From: Psychromarinibacter halotolerans
Lineage (GTDB): Bacteria; Pseudomonadota; Alphaproteobacteria; Rhodobacterales; Rhodobacteraceae
Assembly (NCBI RefSeq): GCF_029168315.1
Contig: NZ_JARGYD010000002.1
Coordinates: forward strand, 372,001 to 436,000
Reading direction: 5' to 3'
Length of the DNA stretch: 64,000 nucleotides
Of the stretch, positions 50,645 to 59,684 are shown piece by piece (within the stretch, counting starts at the first letter, position 1; each line of letters begins with the position of its first letter). A program made the translations under genes and the position numbers. The notes beneath the pieces were generated by a model. It ran no database searches. It was not told where the DNA came from and was given only the letters and a program-made list of their open reading frames with translations.

Positions 50645-52345
50645 TCACTTCTTCACAAGGTAGGGTTTGCGCGGACTGGCCTGTGCCTGCCCCTGCCGGT
50701 CGCTGGCGGGGAAGTCGCCCATCAGGTGCGGCTGCATCCCTTGGTTCTTCAGGTTCTGCAGGAAGTGGCCAAAGCCCTGCAGGTCGACCATGCGCGGCGC
50801 TTCGGTCAGGCGGCGCGGGTGTCGCACGCCGATTTCGTCGATGATGGTCTGCAGCGGCTCCATCGGGCTTTCGACGAAATCCGCCATCGACCAGATCCGC
50901 ACACGTGCCTTGGTGTGAGGCGAGCGCAGGACATGCAGGTGTTCCGCCTCGATCTTCTGAAGGCGTGCGGCCTCGCGCCGGATGTCCTTGAAGTTCAGGT
51001 TCGAGTGGAACAACGGCACCGCCCACGCCCCGGTGATCACCGAGATCTGCGCGTTGCTGTCCGTCGCCATGAACCATGCGGGTTCCTGATTGTCGCGGGG
51101 GCCGAACTGGAAGCACTGCCGCTCGCCGCGCGTGTTCCAGATCAGGTTGGTCAGGAAGGCCACCGGGTTGTAATCCCGCAGCGCGGCGCTGTCGGATAGC
51201 GCGCCCGCATAGATCCGCTGCCGCGAGGAAAAATGCACCCGCCCCGGCGCGAACAACGGCCCGTGGACCCGGGCGCCGACCATCTTGCCCAGCCACCCCT
51301 CGAAATCGTCGAACAGGTCGGCGAAGCCTTCGAACACGGAAAAGGGCGCGCAGGTCTTGCCGTTCTCCCAGTCCGGATTGGGAAAGCGCGACTGCATGTA
51401 CAGCCCGGCGCGTCCCCGCGTCCGGCGTTCCACCGCCTTGGCGAAGATACGGTCGATCTTGCCAGGGTTGGGTTCCGCCAGCGACGGCGCATCTTCGCCG
51501 GTGGCAAGGAACGCATCGTACAGCCGGTTCGCCCGGGGCCAGATCTTGCGCGCGACAAAGCAGTTGGACCGCCGCAAAAGCTGCAGATGGTCGTCGTAGA
51601 AGATGTGCGGCTTGCCCTGAAAATCGAACTTGGACAGCGTGAGCGACCGGCTTTCCACCATGTTCGAATACAGGCGGACAAGCGTCTGGTAATAGCTTTC
51701 GTCCGGAATCCATACGCGCTTGAAGTATCGCTCGTACACGGCGCGGTCCGGGTCTTCCAGAATTGCGGACAGCGTCTGACGGGTCAGGCACCACCACTGG
51801 CTGCCAAGGTGCGGTTCCAGCCCCTGCGGCACGCGGCGGCGATAGCCGAACCGGCGCTGTAGCCGGACGTAGCTGTCGAACAGCTTGCGCTGCTTCTTCC
51901 AAGAGAACGGAAACCGAAGGGTAAACCGTTCAAGGCTGAGGCCGCCGACCGTCCACGGCACGTCCTCGGTCGTGACGGACTCGATGAAATTGGTGTGCGG
52001 GCGATCCGCAAGGTATCGCTGCAATTCCTCGATCGGGCGCAGCGGCAGGCAAGACCCCGAGGCAAGGTAGACATGCGTCACGTCCGGAAATTCCGCCAGC
52101 ATCTGTTCCGATGCGGTCTGTGACGCGGCCACCAAGGACCACGTCCCCCACTCGCACCGGTGCCGTTTCGAGAACCGGACATTGTCCAGCTTCGACAGCG
52201 CCTTCACGAACGCTTGGTAGGCTGGCTGCGGCACCTTGCGGTCGACGTGGATCACCACCGGACAGCCGCCCGCGGACCAATGCCGCGCGACCTGTTCGGC
52301 ACGGTCGAACGCGTTGTGGACCAGCATGACGACGCCGACCGTCAT
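50645..52345 (-). CDS. core-2/I-branching-type glycosyltransferase (GT14) with C-terminal extension
   Basis: 566 residues. The first ~250 match GT14 beta-1,6-N-acetylglucosaminyltransferase-type enzymes (VVMLVHNAFDRAEQVARHW, HVYLASGSCLPLRPIEEL, WCLTRQTLSAILEDP, WIPDESYYQTL). The remaining ~300 residues are a rhodobacterial extension of unknown role (DUF5928 is my best recollection). It overlaps the upstream GT2-like gene by ATGA and the sulfotransferase follows by 4 nt, so the three gene products are likely co-made. Confidence 0.8.
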   Translation of the reverse strand: MTVGVVMLVHNAFDRAEQVARHWSAGGCPVVIHVDRKVPQPAYQAFVKALSKLDNVRFSKRHRCEWGTWSLVAASQTASEQMLAEFPDVTHVYLASGSCLPLRPIEELQRYLADRPHTNFIESVTTEDVPWTVGGLSLERFTLRFPFSWKKQRKLFDSYVRLQRRFGYRRRVPQGLEPHLGSQWWCLTRQTLSAILEDPDRAVYERYFKRVWIPDESYYQTLVRLYSNMVESRSLTLSKFDFQGKPHIFYDDHLQLLRRSNCFVARKIWPRANRLYDAFLATGEDAPSLAEPNPGKIDRIFAKAVERRTRGRAGLYMQSRFPNPDWENGKTCAPFSVFEGFADLFDDFEGWLGKMVGARVHGPLFAPGRVHFSSRQRIYAGALSDSAALRDYNPVAFLTNLIWNTRGERQCFQFGPRDNQEPAWFMATDSNAQISVITGAWAVPLFHSNLNFKDIRREAARLQKIEAEHLHVLRSPHTKARVRIWSMADFVESPMEPLQTIIDEIGVRHPRRLTEAPRMVDLQGFGHFLQNLKNQGMQPHLMGDFPASDRQGQAQASPRKPYLVKK

Positions 52346-53352
52346 GCCCAGTTCCCCTTGGACATCAGTCCCAGAATCTCTAGCTGGCGCCAGTTGATGT
52401 AGCGTTCGGACCACTTGCACCACAGGTCCGGGTTGTCCTGCAGCCTGTCGTGATAGGCGCGGTATTCGTGGCTGTTGGCATAGTGCTGCCGGCGTTTCAG
52501 TTCCTCGGCCGACTTCTGGCTGAAGGTGTCCAGAAACTTCGCATGCAGCAGGATGCCTGACGCCTTCTCGCCGCCCCACTCGTCATAGACGGCATTCAGC
52601 CCGCGCGGCAGCAGCATGTGGGTCGAGCTGACGTAGGCATAGTGCCGGTGCCACTTGACCAGCGGGATCTTGTTCAGCGCGGGTGCCCGTTCGGGTTTAT
52701 CGGGGAAGAACGCCCGCGCACGCGGGCCGCCCTGTATCCAGAGGTTGCCGAACCTGTGGTTGCGCATCGTCGTGTAGTTGCCGCTGTCGAACCAGTTCGC
52801 GATCTCGAACGGGTCCTGCCCCGAGTTGTAGGGGAAAGCGTCGATCGGGCCCTTGGGGTACATATCCAGCAGCATGGCCGAGAACGACCGGATCGACGAC
52901 GCGTCCAGCCAGTCGGTCAGCGCGCGGATCGGGCGGGTGTCGCAGAACGGATAGACAAGGAATTCGTCCGGATCGACCGTCAGACACCAGTGGCCGTGCC
53001 CGTACTGCCATTGCAGCCAGTTCAGCCAATCGACCCCGAAACGCGACCGCTTGTAGCTGGCGCCGGTGCTCCACAACGACACGTCGGGCTGGTCGGCCAG
53101 GTATTCGCGGCTGCCGTCGTCGGACCCGTTGTCGACCATCACGAAGTGATCGACGCCAAGCCGGCGGTAATACTTCAGGAAGTATTCCAGCCGTACCTTT
53201 TCATTGCGAAGCGTGGTGAAGGCGACGATGTCGTCGGGCCGGATGTCGGACGTGCGCTTTGCCACCTCTGACAGCTCGCGCCGTTTACGGAACGCGCGGA
53301 TCCGCCAGCGTTTGCGCTGCAGCCGCAGTCGATATGACATCCAGGCGCCCAC
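52342..53352 (-). CDS. glycosyltransferase family 2-like protein (Glyco_tranf_2_4)
   Basis: 336 residues. FTTLRNEKVRLEYFLKYYRRLG, VMVDNGSDDGSREYL and the metal-site DPDEFLVYP place it with GT2/GT92-like enzymes of the PF13704 group. No signal or membrane segment is apparent, so it acts on the cytosolic side. I used the GTG at 53352 because GGAGGGA stands 5 nt before it; the ATG at 53340 has no such site. Donor and acceptor are unknown. Confidence 0.82.
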   Translation of the reverse strand: MGAWMSYRLRLQRKRWRIRAFRKRRELSEVAKRTSDIRPDDIVAFTTLRNEKVRLEYFLKYYRRLGVDHFVMVDNGSDDGSREYLADQPDVSLWSTGASYKRSRFGVDWLNWLQWQYGHGHWCLTVDPDEFLVYPFCDTRPIRALTDWLDASSIRSFSAMLLDMYPKGPIDAFPYNSGQDPFEIANWFDSGNYTTMRNHRFGNLWIQGGPRARAFFPDKPERAPALNKIPLVKWHRHYAYVSSTHMLLPRGLNAVYDEWGGEKASGILLHAKFLDTFSQKSAEELKRRQHYANSHEYRAYHDRLQDNPDLWCKWSERYINWRQLEILGLMSKGNWA

Positions 53353-53396
53353 TCAAATCCCTCCGACAGGATCTTGGCCCGATCATATCCCCGGTA

Positions 53397-54611
53397 TCAC
53401 GAGACGTTTAATATTCGATTGAAATGCGCATCCCATGCGGGAAGCTTCAATGCCGCGTCTGCCTTGTCGTGATCCGCCCGACCGTGCCCTGCCAGTTCTA
53501 TTACTGTTTTTTTCCACAGATACACATCGTCGGGTGGCAGGTAAACGACCTTATCCCCAAGCAGCTCGCGGATCACGGGCAGGTCACTACAGACGACCGG
53601 CACGCCCAACGCCGCGGCTTCCAGCGGCGGAAGGCCGTAACCCTCTGCCATACTTGGGAAAAGCAAGCCATTGGACTGTTTTAGCAGCGCAGCGACCGCG
53701 GCGTCGTCAAGGTCCGGCCGTTCTATGACACGACCGTTCACCGCGGCAATCTTGTCCAGCCGACTGAACACTTGTTCACTCCGCCAGCCACGGCGTCCCG
53801 CGATCAGAAGATAGGGCGCGTCCGGGCCAAGCGCGTCCCAGACATCCAGCAGCAGAGCGTGGTTCTTGCGCGGCTCGATCGTGCCCAGCGCGACGAAGAA
53901 CGGCTTGGTTAGGGACAGGTCCGCCGGGATATGCGCCGGATCCGGCCGGGCGGCGTCGATCCCCAAGGGCGCGACCAGCGTTCGCGGCGCACCGCCCAGC
54001 GCCGCCATCCAGCGTGCTACATCGGCCTTCGTCGCCTCTGCCGTGCAGATCACCACGTCGGCATGGGCGGCGGTGCGGGCCAGTTTTTCGCGGAAGCTGA
54101 AGACGGTGCCGGGACGCTGGAACTGCGGATGGTCCAGCGGGATCGTGTCATGTATCAGCACGGCAATCCGCGCATCGGGCAGCGCCCGCCATGCCGCCAA
54201 CGTGTCATCGGCAAGATTGGAATGCCCGGTGTTGAAATAGACTGTGCCCGGCGGCAGCTCTGCCAGCAGCGCCCGCCCCAGCGCACCGTGCCGACAGCGG
54301 GCAACGGCCCGGCGGCGCAGGTCGGCTTCGGCCCGACGCTTCATCGGGTGGGCCCGCAGCGACAGTCGGCCCAGCAGATCAGACTTGCCCCATTGCGCGC
54401 GCCCCTCGAACCGGTCCAGCGCAGCCCGCGCGCCGTCTTCATCCAGCAGCAGAAACCCGAACCGCGTTCGGACCAACGCATACAGCGGCTGTGGCGCGCG
54501 CAGCAGGTGGCGCAGATAGGCCAGTTCGACCCGGTCGATGCCGGTCAGCGGGCCGCGCCCCTGTCGGGATACAAGTCTGGTCAGGTCAAGACAGCGGGCG
54601 GGCGGCGGCAT
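53397..54611 (-). CDS. glycosyltransferase family 1/4
   Basis: 404 residues, GT-B fold. The C-terminal donor domain has LGTIEPRKNHALLLDVW, AGRRGW and the EX7E motif in SMAEGYGLPPLEAAALGVPVVCSD (split here as AEGYGLPPLEA). The N-terminus (LDLTRLVSRQGRGPLTGIDR) resembles mannosyl or rhamnosyl transferases of exopolysaccharide clusters. The sugar is not determinable. It lies 67 nt after galE. Confidence 0.85.
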   Translation of the reverse strand: MPPPARCLDLTRLVSRQGRGPLTGIDRVELAYLRHLLRAPQPLYALVRTRFGFLLLDEDGARAALDRFEGRAQWGKSDLLGRLSLRAHPMKRRAEADLRRRAVARCRHGALGRALLAELPPGTVYFNTGHSNLADDTLAAWRALPDARIAVLIHDTIPLDHPQFQRPGTVFSFREKLARTAAHADVVICTAEATKADVARWMAALGGAPRTLVAPLGIDAARPDPAHIPADLSLTKPFFVALGTIEPRKNHALLLDVWDALGPDAPYLLIAGRRGWRSEQVFSRLDKIAAVNGRVIERPDLDDAAVAALLKQSNGLLFPSMAEGYGLPPLEAAALGVPVVCSDLPVIRELLGDKVVYLPPDDVYLWKKTVIELAGHGRADHDKADAALKLPAWDAHFNRILNVS

Positions 54612-54678
54612 GGCGGCTACTTCGGATGGCGATGCGAAAGCCTAGCGCAGCGGCACCGGTCCGGGAATGCCGCGCAGG

Positions 54679-55662
54679 CTACTTGTCGTAATGGCCGTTC
54701 TGGTGCCAACGCCATGCATCGGTGATCATGGTTTTCAGCGTCGAACGGTGCGGCGTCCAGCCCAGTTCGGCCTTGGCGCGGGTGCTGCCCGACACCAGCT
54801 TTACGCAGTCGCCGGGACGCCGGTCGCCGGTTTCATAGGGCACGTCCCGGTTGGTCACCTCGCGGCTGTGGTCGATCACCTCCAGCACGGAAAACCCCGA
54901 GCCGGTGCCAAGGTTGAACACGCGCGATCCCTTGCCGTCTTCCAGCCATTTCAGACCCGAAACGTGGGCATCGACCAGATCCATGACGTGCACATAGTCT
55001 CTGACACAGGTTCCGTCGGGCGTGTCGTAATCGGTGCCGAACACGGTCAGCGCGGGACGCTTGCCGTCGATGGCATCCAGCATCAGCGGGATCAGGTGGG
55101 TTTCGGGCTGGTGGAACTCGCCCACCTCGCCGTCGGGGTCGGCACCCGCGACGTTGAAGTAACGGAAGATCACCGAACGCAAACCGTGGCTTTCGCCGAA
55201 GTTGGCAAGGATATCCTCGACCGCGCGCTTCGAGGCGCCATAGGCGTTGATCGGGTGCTGCGGCGTCGTCTCGTCCAGCAACACGCCGTCCTGATCGCCA
55301 TAGGTGGCGCAAGTCGATGAGAACACGAAATCAAGACACCCGGCGGCGACTGCGGCCTCGACCAGCGTCAGCGAGCCCAGGACGTTGTTACGCCAGTACA
55401 TCCCCGGCTCGCGCATGGACTCGCCGACCTGGCTGAGGGCGGCGAAGTGCATGACGGCGATGGGTTGATACTGGGCGAAGACTCGATCCAGCGCGGCGCG
55501 GTCTGTCAGGTCGCCCTGTTCCAGCGGGCCGAACTTCACGGCGTCCGACCAGCCGGTACAGAGATTGTCGAACGTGACGGGTACATAGCCAGCGGCGGCC
55601 AGCGCCTTGCAGGCATGAGAGCCGATATAGCCGGCACCGCCCGTGACAAGAACATGCTTCAT
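54679..55662 (-). CDS. galE: UDP-glucose 4-epimerase
   Basis: 327 residues. The NAD site GGAGYIGSHACKAL is at 8-21. The catalytic Ser and Tyr-Lys are in SSTCATYG and YGASKRAVE. It interconverts UDP-glucose and UDP-galactose, giving a donor for the glycosyltransferases on either side. galU, which makes UDP-glucose, is 21 nt upstream. Confidence 0.93.
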   Translation of the reverse strand: MKHVLVTGGAGYIGSHACKALAAAGYVPVTFDNLCTGWSDAVKFGPLEQGDLTDRAALDRVFAQYQPIAVMHFAALSQVGESMREPGMYWRNNVLGSLTLVEAAVAAGCLDFVFSSTCATYGDQDGVLLDETTPQHPINAYGASKRAVEDILANFGESHGLRSVIFRYFNVAGADPDGEVGEFHQPETHLIPLMLDAIDGKRPALTVFGTDYDTPDGTCVRDYVHVMDLVDAHVSGLKWLEDGKGSRVFNLGTGSGFSVLEVIDHSREVTNRDVPYETGDRRPGDCVKLVSGSTRAKAELGWTPHRSTLKTMITDAWRWHQNGHYDK

Positions 55663-55683
55663 CGGGCGGTGTCCGTCTTTGGT

Positions 55684-56580
55684 TTACTGGGCTGCCTTGG
55701 GCAGGGCGACCATGTGCTTCAGGTACTCGCCGAATTCGTCCTTCAGCTCGTCCCGGGCAAGGCCGAAGGCGACGGTGGCCTGCAGGAAACCGGCCTTGGA
55801 CCCGCAGTCGAACCGCTGGCCGCGGAAGCGGTAGCCATAGACGCCCGGATCGGAATCGATCTGCGCCGCGATGGCATCGGTCAGCTGGATCTCGCCGCCA
55901 GCACCCTTCTGCTTCATCGACAGGTTGTTCAGAACCTTGTTGTTCAGGATGTAGCGGCCGATCACAGCAAGGTTCGACGGCGCTTTGCCGTCTTCGGGCT
56001 TCTCGACCATGCCCTTCACCTTGACCATCGAGCCCATATCTTCCTGAACGTCCAGCACGCCGTAGGCTTTCGCCTTCTCGGGCGGAACCTCCATCGCGGC
56101 GACCATGCAGCCACCGGTTTCCTCGTAGGCTTCGGTCATCTGCTGAAGACAGGGCTTCTCGGCGGCGATGACGTCATCGGGCAGCAGAACCGCGAAGGGC
56201 TCGTCGGGCGCGATCAGGCGGTTGGCGCACCACACGGCGTGGCCAAGGCCCAGCGCCTTGTGCTGCCGGACATAGGCGATGGCGCCGGAATCCATGTTGG
56301 TCGTTTCCAGCACGTCCAGAAGGTCGGTCTTGCCCTTCTTCTTCAGCGAGGACTCGAGCTCGGGCGCGTGGTCGAAGTAATCCTCAAGCGCGTTCTTGCC
56401 GCGCGAGGTTACGAAGATGAACTCTTTGATGCCGGCGGCCCGGGCCTCGTCGATCGCATATTGGATCAGCGGGCGGTCCACCAACGTCATGATTTCCTTG
56501 GGAATCGATTTCGTCGCGGGGAGAAAGCGGGTCCCCATGCCTGCGACCGGAAATACGGCCTTGGTTACTTTGCGAGACAT
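55684..56580 (-). CDS. galU: UTP-glucose-1-phosphate uridylyltransferase
   Basis: 298 residues. The nucleotide site is FPVAGMGTRFLPATKSIPKE at 10-29. QHKALGLGHAVWCA and FAVLLPDDVI are further family blocks. It makes UDP-glucose for surface polymers. It is separated by 134 nt from the upstream GT2 gene and followed by galE. Confidence 0.94.
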   Translation of the reverse strand: MSRKVTKAVFPVAGMGTRFLPATKSIPKEIMTLVDRPLIQYAIDEARAAGIKEFIFVTSRGKNALEDYFDHAPELESSLKKKGKTDLLDVLETTNMDSGAIAYVRQHKALGLGHAVWCANRLIAPDEPFAVLLPDDVIAAEKPCLQQMTEAYEETGGCMVAAMEVPPEKAKAYGVLDVQEDMGSMVKVKGMVEKPEDGKAPSNLAVIGRYILNNKVLNNLSMKQKGAGGEIQLTDAIAAQIDSDPGVYGYRFRGQRFDCGSKAGFLQATVAFGLARDELKDEFGEYLKHMVALPKAAQ

Positions 56581-56714
56581 AACCTCACCTCGAATTGTTG
56601 TAGTGGTTGCCTAGCACGGGTGTGCCGGGATGTCTTGGCACATGATGGCGCGGCAACGCCGGATTTCGAGCGCCAAAGCGGAAAATGACGCGCGTCCGCA
56701 AAAAAATGCCAGCA

Positions 56715-57947
56715 TCAGGCCACAATCCGAACATCAGCGGTTCGATCACGCTCTCTCTGCAGGCGATTCGTGAAATTTATTGGTCGAAAGTTGGGATCGG
56801 ACCGTTTCGATTTTCCGAACAATCCACCGGACTGTTCCCAAAATCCCTCATCGCGGAAACGCACACGATGACGTAGAGTCGTAAGCCCGAACAGGTACAG
56901 AGTCGTCCGCGCGCCGTCGCGGACCGATTCCATCGCGGCACGGCGACGGGCGGCGGCGGACCACGGTCGGCCCGACAGCGTTCTGGTCTCGGTAAAGCGT
57001 GTTCGCGGCGCGAGCGCTGTGAAAGCGCGCGTGGGATGCGGAAGCGGCGAAAGCACAGGCAACGGTCTGGCGCGACCCTCGGCAAAGCCCGCTTCAAGCG
57101 TCTTCAGCAGCCGGGCCACGTCGCGCGGCTCGCAGGTTCCGGCCACCATGTGCCGCAGCAGTCGGGCGCGCTGGTCGCGGCGCATTTCGTCCAGCACCGG
57201 ATCATGGGCAAGGTCCGGCGCGTGGCGGCGCAGGAACACCATCTGGCTGGCACCGATTTCGGTCAGGCTGCGCGGCATCCGGTCGGCCCGGCGATAGGCC
57301 GAGGGCGCGACGCCGTGGTGAACCTGAGCCAGCGGAACGATCGCGGTGCGATGACCCAGCGCAGCAAGGCGCAGGTTCACGTCGGTCTCGTCGAGATAGA
57401 AACGGTAGGACGGATCGAAACCGCCGATCCGGCGCAGCACCTCGGCGCGGAAGGCGCAGTTTGTGCCTTCCGTCTTGATCCCCTGCCCCGGAGATCCGGC
57501 AAAAACCTGTGGCGCGGTTCCAGACAGCGGCAGCGGCGCGTGCGCGCCGGTCCGGTCCACCCGCCGCCCAAGCTGCTGGAAGGTGATGCCATTGCGCCCG
57601 ATGACGTACCCGCCAGCGGCCATGACGGTGGGGTCCGAAAACGCAGCGGTCAGGTGATCCAGCCACGTCGGTTCCGGCACCGCGTCATCGTCGATGAAGG
57701 CAACAAGGTCTCCGGCCGCAAGGCCAAGCCCGACGTTGCGCGCGGCGGAGATATTGGGCGTGTCGAATTCTGCCATGACGACACGTTGGCCAAACCCGGC
57801 GTCGCGAAGGGCGGACAGCCCGACGGAATCGGCGACGACGATGACCTCGAACGCGGGATGAGACAGCTGTTCGATGCCGGTCAGGCAGCGAGTCAGGAAA
57901 TCGGGACGGTTGCGGCTGACGACGATGACACTCGCCGTCGCCGTCAT
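56715..57947 (-). CDS. glycosyltransferase family 2 protein
   Basis: 410 residues. The GT-A domain has SVIVVSRNRPDFLTRCLTGI, the metal-binding AFIDDDAVPEP and FDPSYRFYLDETDVNLRLA. The C-terminal ~150 residues are Arg-rich and not recognised. Its ATG overlaps the kdsB stop (ATGA), which fixes the start at 57947. It probably adds a hexose to the cluster's glycan. The sugar is unknown. Confidence 0.85.
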   Translation of the reverse strand: MTATASVIVVSRNRPDFLTRCLTGIEQLSHPAFEVIVVADSVGLSALRDAGFGQRVVMAEFDTPNISAARNVGLGLAAGDLVAFIDDDAVPEPTWLDHLTAAFSDPTVMAAGGYVIGRNGITFQQLGRRVDRTGAHAPLPLSGTAPQVFAGSPGQGIKTEGTNCAFRAEVLRRIGGFDPSYRFYLDETDVNLRLAALGHRTAIVPLAQVHHGVAPSAYRRADRMPRSLTEIGASQMVFLRRHAPDLAHDPVLDEMRRDQRARLLRHMVAGTCEPRDVARLLKTLEAGFAEGRARPLPVLSPLPHPTRAFTALAPRTRFTETRTLSGRPWSAAARRRAAMESVRDGARTTLYLFGLTTLRHRVRFRDEGFWEQSGGLFGKSKRSDPNFRPINFTNRLQRERDRTADVRIVA

Positions 57948-58744
57948 TCCACGCCCATCGCCTTCAGCATGGCCTCGATCCGCGCGACGTCGCTGGGGTT
58001 GTTCAACTCCCAGAACTTGTGACCGCGCGCCTCGACCTGAACGCACAGCATCGGGTGTTCGTGTTCAAGGAACCGAAGCTGTTCCAGCCCTTCAAGCTGT
58101 TCCAGCGGACCCATCTTCAGCAGCGGATAGGACGCCAGCGCGGACGGCTTGTAGGCATAGACACCGACGTGGTGGAACACAGGGGTCGGATCGTCATCGC
58201 CGTAGTCTTCGGACGTGTAGGGGATGACCTCTTTCGAGAAGTACAGCGCCCGGCGGTCGCGCGTGAACACGGCGGTGGTGCCACCGACGCGGCCTTCCTT
58301 GCGGTCGGACAGGAAATCCTTCAGCGCGCGGCCATCGCACCGCAGAACCGGAGTCGCGACCTCGGCCGTGGGATGCTTGTCGAGCTGGCTGACCAGCTCT
58401 TCGATGAACCAAGGCGGCGTCAGCGGCGCGTCGCCCTGCAGGTTCACGATGATGTCGTAGCCACCGCCCAGCACCGACAGCGCCTCGGAACAGCGTTCGG
58501 TGCCATTGCGCGCCTTGTCGGACGTCAGCACCACCTCGGCGCCAAAGCCCTCGGCGGCTTCGCGCACGCGGTCGTCATCGGTGGCCACGACCACGCGGTC
58601 CGCGCTTTTGACCGCCATGCCGGCTTCCCACGTCCGCTGGATCAGGCTGCGGGACTGACCCGTGGCGCCGCGCAGGCCGACCAGCGGCTTGCCGGGGTAG
58701 CGCGTCGAGGGATAGCGCGCGGGGATGACGATCAGGACCTTCAT
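57944..58744 (-). CDS. kdsB: 3-deoxy-manno-octulosonate cytidylyltransferase
   Basis: 266 residues. PARYPSTRYPGKPL near the start, VVVATDDDRV and NLQGDAPL are the CTP- and Kdo-binding blocks. It activates Kdo as CMP-Kdo for lipid A-core or for Kdo-containing capsule. It is a little longer than E. coli KdsB (about 248). Its placement in a polysaccharide run, apart from other LPS genes, allows a KpsU-like capsule role. It overlaps cysQ by ATGA. Confidence 0.9.
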   Translation of the reverse strand: MKVLIVIPARYPSTRYPGKPLVGLRGATGQSRSLIQRTWEAGMAVKSADRVVVATDDDRVREAAEGFGAEVVLTSDKARNGTERCSEALSVLGGGYDIIVNLQGDAPLTPPWFIEELVSQLDKHPTAEVATPVLRCDGRALKDFLSDRKEGRVGGTTAVFTRDRRALYFSKEVIPYTSEDYGDDDPTPVFHHVGVYAYKPSALASYPLLKMGPLEQLEGLEQLRFLEHEHPMLCVQVEARGHKFWELNNPSDVARIEAMLKAMGVE

Positions 58745-59541
58745 TCAGCCGCCTTCAGGTCGACGCCGGGAGCGTAAGCAATGAAGAACGGGTTGGCGAA
58801 ACCGTCCTTGCCGTAGGTGAACACGCTGTGGTCGTCGAACCGCACCACCTTGCCGCCCGCGCCGCGCAGAACGGCGTCGCCAGCGGCGGTGTCCCATTCC
58901 ATCGTGCGGCCCAGACGCGGGTACAGGTCGGCCTCGCCGGTGGCGACAAGGCAGAACTTCAGCGACGAGCCAGCCGAGGTCATGTCCTTCACGCCGTACT
59001 TGCCGATGTAATCGTCGGTCGCCTGATCGCGGTGCGACTTCGAGGCGACGACCATCAGGGCCGAATTGTCCGGGTTAGAGACGTTCAGCGGCGTCACCGG
59101 ACCCGGCGTTTCCTTGTCGAACGCGCCGGTTTCTTCCACGGTGGTGCCGTCGGCGAGGGTGTAGAACAGCCGCTCTTTCGCGGGGGCATAGACGACGCCC
59201 CGCACCGGCACGCCGTCTTCGACGAAGGCGATATTGACGGTGAAATCGCCCCGGCGCTGGACGAATTCCTTGGTGCCGTCTAGCGGGTCGACGATCAGGA
59301 AGGTCGAAACGTTCTGTCCGTGCGACGCCGCCTGTTCTTCCGTCACCAGCGCCACGTCGGGAAACGCCGCGCGCAGCCCGGCCGAGATCAGCGCGTCGGC
59401 TTTTTCGTCCGCCTCGGTGACCGGGCTTTCGTCGGATTTCGACCGCACCTCGAAGTCGTCGGAATGGTAGATCTCGAGGATGGCATCCCCGGCCTCAAGC
59501 GCCAGGCGCCGGATCAGGGGTACGAGCTTGTCGAAGTCCAA
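58741..59541 (-). CDS. cysQ: 3'(2'),5'-bisphosphate nucleotidase
   Basis: 266 residues. It is a lithium-sensitive inositol-phosphatase-fold enzyme that hydrolyses PAP (and PAPS) to AMP. Metal-site motifs are VTEEQ, DPLDGTKEFVQRRGDF and EWDTAAGDAVL. No ATG fits; I placed the start at the TTG at 59541 because AAGGAG lies 8 nt upstream and homologues begin at this point. It heads the minus-strand polysaccharide run and would remove the PAP made by the sulfotransferase at its end. Confidence 0.88.
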   Translation of the reverse strand: MDFDKLVPLIRRLALEAGDAILEIYHSDDFEVRSKSDESPVTEADEKADALISAGLRAAFPDVALVTEEQAASHGQNVSTFLIVDPLDGTKEFVQRRGDFTVNIAFVEDGVPVRGVVYAPAKERLFYTLADGTTVEETGAFDKETPGPVTPLNVSNPDNSALMVVASKSHRDQATDDYIGKYGVKDMTSAGSSLKFCLVATGEADLYPRLGRTMEWDTAAGDAVLRGAGGKVVRFDDHSVFTYGKDGFANPFFIAYAPGVDLKAAE

Positions 59542-59684
59542 GGGCCTCTCCTTCGCTGCACTGCCGGCAGCTTGCGATTGATAAACAACTCGGCGCCTCT
59601 TATGCTTCTCCAACAACGGAACGGCAACAATTCCCTGCAAAAATGACCGGGAAAGCGCCGTCAGGCAGGCAGCGGAAGGCCGGG

